Assembly: GCA_036375275.1 (NCBI GenBank)
Contig: DASUSF010000504.1
Span: forward strand, 1-8,005
DNA: 8,005 nt
From: DASUSF01 sp036375275
Lineage (GTDB): Bacteria; Pseudomonadota; Alphaproteobacteria; Geminicoccales; Geminicoccaceae
Reading direction: 5' to 3'
Below the pieces are notes generated by a model. The model made no database searches, was not told the origin of the DNA, and worked only from the letters and a program-made list of their open reading frames with translations. Both the position numbers and the translations under genes were made by a program. Shown here piece after piece: positions 1 to 5,065 of this stretch; within the stretch, counting starts at the first letter, position 1; every line of letters begins with the position of its first letter.

Positions 1-31
1 CTACATAATCATGCGCCGGGCATAATTCCGG

Positions 32-51
32 TTATGCAGAGCTCTGCATAA
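32..51. repeat. 20-bp perfect palindrome at the edge of the IS66 remnant
   Basis: The sequence TTATGCAGAGCTCTGCATAA is a perfect palindrome with 10-base half-sites. The pentamer CATAA/TTATG occurs four times in the first 51 bases: at 4-8 and 21-25 in direct orientation, at 32-36 inverted, and at 47-51 direct. The copies at 21-25 and 32-36 form their own inverted pair around TTCCGG. Readable tnpB coding sequence starts immediately after, at about 53. This fits the end of a second mobile element, or a recombinase binding site, that cut into the IS66 element. That role is inferred; the symmetry is directly visible. Confidence 0.6.
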
Positions 52-52
52 G

Positions 53-148
53 CGCAAGGGGATCCTGGGTCTTGCCGCCGCGGCGCAGCAGGTGCTGCGT
101 CAGAACCCCAGCTCAGGCGCGGTTTTCGCCTTTCGTGGTCGTCGAGGT
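53..148 (+). pseudogene. tnpB: IS66-family TnpB (Orf2) fragment, truncated at both ends
   Basis: The frame starting CGC AAG GGG at 53 reads RKGILGL, a stretch of alanine and glutamine, then NPSSGAVFAFRGRRG. This matches the conserved core of the IS66 accessory protein TnpB, which usually has an RKGFDGL-like start and a FVFRGRRG-like end to its core. TnpB is needed for IS66 transposition although its biochemical role is unclear. The family protein is about 110-120 residues and only about 32 remain. There is no start codon in the usual place because the fragment begins directly after the palindrome at 32-51. The usual C-terminal part (KLLYWDGQG-like, followed by a KRLERGRF-like tail) is missing. 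The frame runs on into TnpC sequence, so this is the left part of an internally deleted IS66 element. Confidence 0.7.
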
Positions 149-1034
149 GGCGCAGATGACGCCGGCGGTGCCGAGGCGGAAGTCGCGGCCGCGACGCATG
201 ACGCCCCAGCCGAGCGGGCGGCACCGCGCCGACAAGGCAGACCGGGGCTCACCGAGACCACCCTGCGCGAACGCATCGTGCTGGATCCGGGCGCGCGCTG
301 CCCGGACTGCGGCGGCGCTCTGCGGCTGGTCGGCGAGGACGTATCCGAAATCCTGGACTTCATCGCCGCCAAGCTGAAGGTGATCGAGACCACGCGGCTC
401 AAGAAGTGTTGCCGGCACTGTGAAAGATCGTCCAGCCGGCCGCGCCGACGCGCCCGGTGCCGCGCGGCATGGCCGGGCCCGGCCTGCTCGCTCACATCCT
501 GGTCGCGAAGTACGACGACCACCTTCCGCTGTACCGCCAAGGCGAAATCTTCGTCGGTCACGGCGCGGACATCCCGCGCTCGACCCTGATCGACTGGTGC
601 GGGCAGGCGATCCCGACGCTCCGGCCGCTCTGCGAGCGGATCCGAGCGGACGTGATGAGCGCCGACCGCCTGCACGCAGACGACACGCCGGTCCGCGTGC
701 TAGATCCGAGGATCCCGAAGACGGCGGGCAAAGCGCGAGCCGTCAAGGAGGGCCGGGTCTGGGTGTACGTCCGCGACGATCGCCCGTGGGGCGGCACCGA
801 TCCGCCCGCCGTCGCCTACCACGTCTCGTCGGACCGCAAGGGTGAGCACCCGCGCCGCCACCTCGCCGGCTTCCAAGGCGTGCTGCAGGCGGACGCGTAC
901 GCCGGCTTCCGCAAGCTCTACGAGGCCGCGGGCGACGGCCCGCCGCGGATCCGCGAAGCCGCCTGCTGGGCGCACCTGCGGCGCGACTTCCACGACGTCT
1001 GGAAGGGGACGGGATCGCCGATCGCCAAGGACGG
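149..1034 (+). pseudogene. tnpC: IS66-family transposase TnpC, frameshifted and truncated
   Basis: This is a remnant of the DDE transposase that moves IS66-type elements. The first frame (to about 424) contains a zinc-finger-like region with CPDC at 299-310 and CCRHC at 407-421, preceded by RERIVLDP. Reading continues in the next frame from about 426, where PRGMAGPGLLAHILVAKY, PLYRQGE, HADDT (aspartates at 679-684), WVYVRDDRPWGG, GEHPRRHLAGF, QADAYAGFRKLYE (aspartate at 892-894) and CWAHLRRDFHD follow the normal family order. Inserting one A in the run at 423-425 restores the usual CEKIVQP, so the break looks like a single-base loss. The N-terminal helical region before the zinc finger is mostly missing. 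The protein stops resembling TnpC after SPIAK near 1030, which removes the C-terminal part carrying the third catalytic acid. It therefore cannot be active. The right boundary is approximate. Confidence 0.85.
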
Positions 1035-1454
1035 GACAACGAGGAAGGGTTCGGCGTCGGCGGGTTCTTCGGCCTCGAGAATCAGCTCGACGATCTCCTG
1101 CCGGGGGCGGTCGACGAGGACAACCTGGTCGATCTGGACAGCGGCAGCTCGAGCACCGGCCGGGGCGCGGTGAGCCGGAACGACGACATCCGGCTCAACG
1201 TCGCGGCGGTCGTCGTCCAGGTCCTGCCGAACGGCAACCTCGTGATCCAGGGGTGCCAGGAGGTCAGGGTCAACTTCGAGGTGCGCGAGCTCTACGTGGC
1301 GGGCGTCGTCCGGCCCGAGGACATCAGCCCGACCAACACCGTGAGCCATCAGCAGATCGCCGAGCTCCGGGTCGCCTACGGCGGCCGCGGCCACATCACC
1401 GACGTCCAGCAGCCACGCTACGGCCAGCAGGTCCTCGACGTGATCCTGCCGTTC
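1035..1454 (+). pseudogene. flgH: Flagellar L-ring protein FlgH, C-terminal fragment
   Basis: FlgH is the outer-membrane lipoprotein that forms the L-ring around the flagellar rod. The frame from about 1035 reads GGFFGLENQ, then DDIRLNVAAVVVQVLPNG, NLVIQGCQEVRVNFEVRELY, VAGVVRPEDI, IAELRVAYGGRGHITDVQQ and RYGQQVLDVILPF, the hallmark C-terminal half of the family. About 140 residues remain of a usual 220-250. The signal peptide, lipobox cysteine and N-terminal part are absent because IS66 sequence abuts directly at about 1030-1040. The final phenylalanine (1452-1454), where family members normally stop, is followed by CGA instead of a stop codon, and the frame runs on into unrelated sequence antisense to the rhomboid gene. 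The GTG at 1170 is an internal valine codon, not a real start. No other flagellar gene is visible here. Identity is confident; the left edge is approximate. Confidence 0.85.
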
Positions 1455-1557
1455 CGAGCTGCGGTCGTGCGGCCGCCGCCGCGCATGTCGTTCGGGAAGC
1501 GGCTCCCGCAACACGTCGGCAAGGCGCCGCTGAACAGCTGGGCCGGCCTCGCCCAGC

Positions 1558-1602
1558 CCGTTTTCCAGGCAGGTGGAACCACCTGCCGGCTCGGGAAAAC
1601 GG
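1558..1602. repeat. Nested inverted repeat (large stem-loop)
   Basis: The outer arms CCGTTTTCC (1558-1566) and GGAAAACGG (1594-1602) are perfect complements. Inside them GGCAGGTGG (1568-1576) and CCACCTGCC (1579-1587) are also perfect complements around a two-base centre. Only one base on the left and six on the right interrupt the stem. The structure lies between the flgH remnant and the 3' end of the convergent rhomboid gene. It could act as a terminator or be part of a dispersed palindromic repeat. No T-run follows on the plus strand, and on the minus strand the outer arm ends in a G rather than a T tract, so a classical terminator is not clear. Confidence 0.55.
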
Positions 1603-1629
1603 CCAGGTCATTGAAGTCGAGCGGATTCA

Positions 1630-1669
1630 CCCGATCGGAACCGCCCGCAGGTGGTTCCCTCATATCGGG
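1630..1669. repeat. Inverted repeat just 3' of the rhomboid gene, possible terminator
   Basis: CCCGAT (1630-1635) pairs with ATCGGG (1664-1669), and inside it GGAACC (1637-1642) pairs with GGTTCC (1653-1658). The structure lies eight bases beyond the rhomboid stop codon on the minus strand, the place expected for a terminator, but there is no clear T tract. Its GCAGGTGGTTCC (1647-1658) is the exact reverse complement of GGAACCACCTGC at 1575-1586 in the neighbouring stem-loop. The two hairpins therefore belong to one larger unit with 12-bp inverted ends. Confidence 0.45.
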
Positions 1670-1676
1670 ATCCGCC

Positions 1677-2570
1677 CTAGCCGTGCGTCCAGAGCGCGAG
1701 GCACCAGGCGGCGGCGAGGAGCGTCAGCCCGGCGACCGCATAGACCTGCTGAGCCCTCGTGTCCTGCGGGATGAGATGCCCGAACGAGGCGAGGCCGGTG
1801 CCCGCGGCGACCCCGGTGGCGAAGCCCGCAAGATGTGCGCCGATGTCGGTCCGCTCGCCGCCGAAGCCGAGAAAGGCCAGGAGCATGATGCCTGCGCCGA
1901 GCGGCAGCCAGCGACGCACGCCATGGTGCCAGATCCCGGCCCGGTGTCGCCAGGTCAGCGCCGAGAGGATGCCGAGCGCCGCGAACACCGCGGTGGACGC
2001 GCCGATCGCGGCATGGGTCGCCGGATGAAGGAGCGCGTTCAGGAGATTGCCCGCGCCACCCGCGAGGAGGACGGCGAGCCAGGTCAGGCCGGGCCCGAGC
2101 AGCTGGGTCAGGCAGAGCCCGAGGAGGCCGCCGAAGACCAGGTTGCTCGCGAGATGCTCGAGATCCGCGTGCAGGCCGAGGGCCGTCAGGGTGCGCCACC
2201 ACTCGCCACTTACGATGGCGCCGGCCTGCGCCACACCCGCCGACCACCAGTCCAGCGAGAAGGTCTGCCGGCGGGGGGCGCCGTAGAGCAGCAGGAGGAT
2301 GCCGAAGTAGACGAGGACGCCATCCAGGCCGTCGAGCAGCGGTCGTATCGGCGGCGACGACCGGCGGGGCCGGTTCTCGAAGGCATAGGCGTTCAGCTCC
2401 CGGCGCGCGCGCCCGACCTCCGCGCGGACCACCTGGAGCGCGATCGTCTCCACTCCGGCGGCCAGCCGGCAGTCGATGCCCGCTGCCGCCAGCACCAGCG
2501 CATGCTGCTCCGCGTCGGACCGCGACGCAAATTGGCGGACGGCGACCCAACCGTCTTCCACGTCGTCCAT
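1677..2570 (-). CDS. Rhomboid-family intramembrane serine protease with N-terminal DUF2007-like domain
   Basis: Rhomboids are inner-membrane proteases that cleave transmembrane segments of other proteins. Starting at the ATG complementary to 2568-2570 gives 297 residues. Residues about 7-60 (WVAVRQFASRSDAEQHALVL, then AGIDCRL) form a soluble domain resembling DUF2007. Hydrophobic segments follow from about 83. Rhomboid signatures are the WWR of the L1 loop (124-126), H139-x3-N143 (HLASN), the nucleophile in GAS at 190-192 (Ser192), and the catalytic histidine in GAHLAGF (His246). The Ser-His distance of 54 and the HxxxN spacing match E. coli GlpG (Ser201/His254; His150/Asn154). The gene is divergent from yccF. 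An open frame continues upstream of this start, but that part overlaps yccF and has no matching character. There is no strong Shine-Dalgarno sequence at the chosen ATG (GAGGGA lies 16 bases away), so the start is less certain than the function. The substrate is unknown. Confidence 0.85.
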   Translation of the reverse strand: MDDVEDGWVAVRQFASRSDAEQHALVLAAAGIDCRLAAGVETIALQVVRAEVGRARRELNAYAFENRPRRSSPPIRPLLDGLDGVLVYFGILLLLYGAPRRQTFSLDWWSAGVAQAGAIVSGEWWRTLTALGLHADLEHLASNLVFGGLLGLCLTQLLGPGLTWLAVLLAGGAGNLLNALLHPATHAAIGASTAVFAALGILSALTWRHRAGIWHHGVRRWLPLGAGIMLLAFLGFGGERTDIGAHLAGFATGVAAGTGLASFGHLIPQDTRAQQVYAVAGLTLLAAAWCLALWTHG

Positions 2571-2634
2571 CGAGCCGGAACCCCGCTCCCTCGTTCCGCC
2601 CTGCCGGCACGGGCGAACGGGACCTGCTCGCGCG

Positions 2635-2663
2635 GTGACAAGGGCAGTGTCCCTTCCCATATG
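2635..2663 (+). promoter_or_regulatory. Candidate sigma70-type promoter for yccF
   Basis: GTGACA (2635-2640) matches TTGACA at five of six positions. It is followed after 17 bases by CATATG (2658-2663), which matches TATAAT only at the central A-T-A. The spacing is right and the predicted transcript start near 2670 would leave a leader of roughly 20 bases before the TTG start. A short inverted repeat, AAGGG (2640-2644) and CCCTT (2651-2655), lies within the spacer and could be an operator. The weak -10 keeps this tentative. Confidence 0.3.
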
Positions 2664-2691
2664 CGGTGAAACCGAGCCCGAGGAAGGTCCG

Positions 2692-3135
2692 TTGTCGCTC
2701 CTGAGCCTGCTTCTGAACATCGTCTGGATTCTGACCGGCGGCGTCTGGATGGCCGTCGCGTGGCTGCTCGCCGCGGTCATCATGGCGATCACGATCATCG
2801 GCCTGCCCTGGGCGCGTGCGGCCTGGAACATTGCGATCTACACCTTCCTCCCCTTCGGCCGGACGGTGGTGCCGCGCGAGGAGATCCACGGCGGCGAGGA
2901 CCTCGGCACGGGGCCGCTCGGCATCATCGGCAACCTGATCTGGCTCGTGCTGGCCGGCTGGTGGCTGGCGCTCGGGCACGTGGTGACCGCGGTCGGGCTC
3001 GCGATCACGATCATCGGCATTCCTTTCGCGTGGGCGCACCTCAAGCTTGCGCTGCTGTCCCTGTGGCCGATCGGCAAGACGGTCGTGGATGCGGAGGAGC
3101 TCGACCTGCTCCGCCGGCGGGGCCGGACCATCTAG
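2692..3135 (+). CDS. yccF: YccF-family inner-membrane protein
   Basis: The protein is 147 residues when started at the TTG at 2692, almost the length of E. coli YccF. AGGAAGG (2681-2687) lies four bases upstream and supports this start; the in-frame sequence further upstream is antisense to the rhomboid gene and lacks family character. It has two tandem YccF modules. The first (about residues 9-60) carries NIVWILTGGVWM, ITIIGLPWA and LPFGRTVV; the second (about 80-132) carries NLIWLVLAGWW, ITIIGIPFAWA and WPIGKTVV. Each module has two hydrophobic stretches, so about four membrane segments are expected, with the basic C-terminal RRRGRTI probably cytoplasmic. The molecular function of YccF is not established. 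The divergent rhomboid gene may share regulation through the 120-base intergenic region. Confidence 0.88.
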   Translation: MSLLSLLLNIVWILTGGVWMAVAWLLAAVIMAITIIGLPWARAAWNIAIYTFLPFGRTVVPREEIHGGEDLGTGPLGIIGNLIWLVLAGWWLALGHVVTAVGLAITIIGIPFAWAHLKLALLSLWPIGKTVVDAEELDLLRRRGRTI

Positions 3136-3174
3136 CGCCCGACCATCCGGCAGGGCACCCGGCGCCCCGGGGTG

Positions 3175-3203
3175 TTGCAGGCCGGCAGGCTTTTCATTAT
3201 AAG
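3175..3203 (+). promoter_or_regulatory. Sigma70-type promoter for the rpmI-rplT operon
   Basis: TTGCAG (3175-3180) and TATAAG (3198-3203) are separated by exactly 17 bases, and the short AT-rich stretch TTTTCATTATAA stands out from the surrounding very GC-rich DNA. Each hexamer departs from consensus at one or two positions. Transcription would begin near 3210, giving a leader of about 55 bases before the rpmI ATG. It lies downstream of the yccF stop (3133-3135), which suggests the ribosomal protein operon is transcribed independently of yccF. Confidence 0.6.
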
Positions 3204-3215
3204 GCCGGGCTCGAC

Positions 3216-3238
3216 GGCCGGGTGCCGCGCAGCCGGCC
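3216..3238 (+). promoter_or_regulatory. GC-rich hairpin in the rpmI leader
   Basis: GGCCGG (3216-3221) can pair with CCGGCC (3233-3238), leaving an 11-base loop. The heptamer GGCCGGG occurs twice, at 3203-3209 and 3216-3222, so an upstream copy could compete for the same partner if it is transcribed. The hairpin lies about 28 bases before the rpmI start and next to its weak ribosome binding site (GGAG, 3250-3253). In E. coli the L35/L20 mRNA is repressed by L20 binding to structured leader RNA; a similar role here is only a possibility. Confidence 0.35.
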
Positions 3239-3265
3239 CGTTGGCGGGTGGAGTTACTTCCGATC

Positions 3266-3466
3266 ATGTCGAAGTTGAAGACCAAGCGGAGCGCCGCCAA
3301 GCGCTTCCGGTTCACCGGCACCGGCAAGGTGAAGCGCAACCACGCCTACCATCGGCACAATTTCACCGACAAGCCGAAGTCGGCGAAGATGCGCCACCGC
3401 AAGAGCGCGATCCTGGCGGCGGGCGATGCGGCGATGGTCCGGCGCATGCTGCCGTACGGCGCCTGA
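3266..3466 (+). CDS. rpmI: 50S ribosomal protein L35 (bL35)
   Basis: The 66-residue product is the small, strongly basic large-subunit protein L35. It begins SKLKTKRSAAKRFRFTGTGK and continues with HRHNFTDKPKSAKMRHRK and an MVRRMLPYGA end, matching the whole length of the family. ATG at 3266 is chosen because L35 proteins start with M-P/S-KLKTKSSAAKRF; the in-frame GTG at 3248 would add six residues not seen in the family. The Shine-Dalgarno sequence (GGAG, 3250-3253) is 12 bases from the ATG, a long spacing that may weaken initiation or reflect translational control. It is followed 23 bases later by rplT, the usual partner. infC, which precedes rpmI in many bacteria, is not in this position. 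Confidence 0.97.
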   Translation: MSKLKTKRSAAKRFRFTGTGKVKRNHAYHRHNFTDKPKSAKMRHRKSAILAAGDAAMVRRMLPYGA

Positions 3467-3489
3467 CGGTTCGATAGAGGTTCATCCAG

Positions 3490-3849
3490 ATGGCACGGAT
3501 CAAGCGGGGCGTCACGGCCAAGGCGCGCCACAAGAAGGTGATCGAGCAGGCCAAGGGCTATCGGGGCCGGAGCAAGAACGCCTACCGGCTCGCGCTCACC
3601 CGGCTTGAGAAGGGCCTGCAGTATCAGTACCGCGACCGGCGGGCGAAGAAGCGCGACTTCCGCTCGCTGTGGATCCAGCGGATCAACGCGGCGGCGCGTG
3701 GCCAGGGCATGACCTACGGCGTGTTCATGCATGGCCTCAAGGCTGCGGGCATCGAGGTCGACCGGAAGGTGCTGGCCGATCTCGCGGTGCGCGATCCGGC
3801 CGGCTTTACCAGCCTCGCCGAGCAGGCCCAGGCGGCGCTGCGCAACTGA
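3490..3849 (+). CDS. rplT: 50S ribosomal protein L20 (bL20)
   Basis: The 119-residue product is the early-assembly large-subunit protein L20, which binds 23S rRNA; in E. coli it also represses its own operon. The sequence shows the full family pattern: ARIKRGVTAKARHKK, QAKGYRGRSKNAYRLA, YQYRDRRAKKRDFRSLWIQR, INAAARGQGMTYGVFMHGL and AAGIEVDRKVLADLAV. The long, basic N-terminal helix and the globular C-terminal rRNA-binding domain are both present. The start has a good ribosome binding site, GAGG (3477-3480), nine bases upstream. Length and start match the family exactly. It is almost certainly co-transcribed with rpmI. Confidence 0.98.
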   Translation: MARIKRGVTAKARHKKVIEQAKGYRGRSKNAYRLALTRLEKGLQYQYRDRRAKKRDFRSLWIQRINAAARGQGMTYGVFMHGLKAAGIEVDRKVLADLAVRDPAGFTSLAEQAQAALRN

Positions 3850-3851
3850 CC

Positions 3852-3866
3852 CGGGCGAAGCGCCCG
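3852..3866 (+). terminator. Hairpin directly after rplT
   Basis: CGGGCG (3852-3857) pairs with CGCCCG (3861-3866) around a three-base loop, starting three bases after the rplT stop. There is no following T-run, so it may stabilise the rplT 3' end or cause partial termination rather than act as a strong intrinsic terminator. Confidence 0.35.
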
Positions 3867-3882
3867 AGCGGGACCAGCGTCG

Positions 3883-3900
3883 AGGGGCCGAAAGGCCCCT
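3883..3900 (+). terminator. Stable GNRA-loop hairpin between rplT and pheS
   Basis: AGGGGCC (3883-3889) pairs perfectly with GGCCCCT (3894-3900) around a GAAA tetraloop, a particularly stable arrangement. It is followed by TCGTCGCTTCC, which is only mildly T-rich. It is the second of two hairpins in the 115-base gap before pheS and may reduce readthrough from the ribosomal protein genes into pheST. I looked for a phenylalanine-rich leader peptide of the E. coli pheST attenuator kind and found none. Confidence 0.45.
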
Positions 3901-3964
3901 TCGTCGCTTCCGGGCCCGGGCCGGACCTTGACGGGCATGGCCGCACCCCGCGGCAGGAGGAACG

Positions 3965-5065
3965 ATGGAAGTCGAAGCCCCGAGCCTGGAGGCGGATGTG
4001 GACCGGGTCGAAGCGGAACTGCTGCAGGCCGTCCGTGCGGCGGACAGCCTTGCCGCCCTCGAAGAGGTCCGGGTCGGGGCGCTCGGCCGCAAGGGGACTA
4101 TCACCTCCCTCACCAAGAGTCTCGGCCAGCTGCCGCCGGACGAGCGGCGCGAGGCCGGGCAGCGGTTCAACCGGATCAAGGAGCGGGTCGGCGACGCGCT
4201 CGCCGTCCGCCGCGAGGATTTGCAGGCACGCGAGCTGCAAGCCCGCCTGGAACGCGAGCGGATCGACGTCACGCTGCCCGCGCGGCCGCTCGCCGAGGGC
4301 CGCCTCCACCCGGTCAGCCAGGTCACCGACGAGATCGTCGCGATCTTCGGCGACATGGGATTTTTCGTCGCCGAGGGGCCGGACGTCGAGAACGACTGGA
4401 ACAACTTCACCGCGCTCAACATCCCGCCGGACCATCCCGCGCGGCAGATGATGGACACGTTCTACCTCGAGGCCGAGGAGGAGGGACGGCCGCTCCTGCT
4501 CCGGACCCACACCAGCCCGGTGCAGATCCGCACCATGCTCGCCGGGCCCCCGCCGCACCGGATCATAGCACCCGGCCGGACCTACCGGCGCGACTCCGAC
4601 ATGACCCACACGCCGATGTTCCATCAGGTCGAGGGGCTGCTGATCGACCGGCGGACCCACATGGGCCACCTCAAGGGCTGCCTCACCGAGTTCGCCCGGA
4701 CCTTCTTCGAGCGCGACGACGTGCCGGTCCGCTTCCGCCCGGGCTTCTTTCCCTTCGTCGAGCCGGGCGCCGAGATGGACATCGGCTGCCGGCGGGGCCA
4801 GGGGGAGCTGGTGATCGGCGAGGGTGACGACTGGCTCGAGATCCTGGGCTGCGGGATGGTGCACCCGAGGGTCCTGGAGGCGGTCGGGCTCGACCCGGAG
4901 GTCTGGCAGGGCTTCGCCTTCGGGATGGGGATCGATCGGGTGGCGATGCTCAAGTACGGCATCCCGGATCTCCGGACCTTCTTCGAGGCCGACCTCCGCT
5001 GGCTCCGCCACTACGGCTTCGCGCCGCTCGACGTGCCGAGCACCCATGGCGGACTGTCGCGATGA
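3965..5065 (+). CDS. pheS: Phenylalanyl-tRNA synthetase alpha subunit
   Basis: This is the catalytic subunit of the alpha2-beta2 class II enzyme that charges tRNA-Phe with phenylalanine in the cytoplasm (EC 6.1.1.20). It has 366 residues; the family is usually 330-370. Residues about 5-100 form the charged N-terminal helical arm that contacts tRNA. The class II core follows, with FFVAEGPDVENDWNNF, LLRTHTSPVQ (arginine 180 onward), motif 2 RTYRRDSD (205-212) with THTPMFHQVEG (214-224), FRPGFFPFVEPGAEMDIG, GCGMVHPRV, and GFAFGMGIDR (from 316), which carries motif 3 and the phenylalanine-pocket alanine. The start is well fixed: AGGAGG (3955-3960) lies four bases before the ATG. The stop overlaps the pheT start, indicating coupled translation. 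Confidence 0.98.
   Translation: MEVEAPSLEADVDRVEAELLQAVRAADSLAALEEVRVGALGRKGTITSLTKSLGQLPPDERREAGQRFNRIKERVGDALAVRREDLQARELQARLERERIDVTLPARPLAEGRLHPVSQVTDEIVAIFGDMGFFVAEGPDVENDWNNFTALNIPPDHPARQMMDTFYLEAEEEGRPLLLRTHTSPVQIRTMLAGPPPHRIIAPGRTYRRDSDMTHTPMFHQVEGLLIDRRTHMGHLKGCLTEFARTFFERDDVPVRFRPGFFPFVEPGAEMDIGCRRGQGELVIGEGDDWLEILGCGMVHPRVLEAVGLDPEVWQGFAFGMGIDRVAMLKYGIPDLRTFFEADLRWLRHYGFAPLDVPSTHGGLSR

Noticed and set aside
419..430. Programmed ribosomal frameshift in tnpC
   Set aside because: IS66 does not normally use a frameshift in tnpC, the A run is only three bases, and the gene is truncated anyway, so a mutation or sequencing error is the simpler reading.
1170..2669. A 499-codon open frame on the plus strand that starts inside flgH and runs over the rhomboid gene
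   Set aside because: Only the first 95 codons resemble a protein (FlgH). The rest is antisense to a well-supported rhomboid gene and has low-complexity composition typical of GC-rich shadow frames.
1660..3339. A 559-codon minus-strand frame spanning rhomboid and yccF
   Set aside because: It covers the rhomboid gene in the wrong frame and yccF in antisense, with no family resemblance.
3928..3956. TTGACG at 3928-3933 as the -35 of a pheS promoter
   Set aside because: There is no AT-rich -10 at the correct distance (the bases are CGGCAG), and the site is too close to the pheS start.
3850..3964. Phenylalanine-rich leader peptide controlling pheST
   Set aside because: No short frame with consecutive Phe codons is present in the gap; the only ATG-started frame there is Arg/Gly/Pro-rich.
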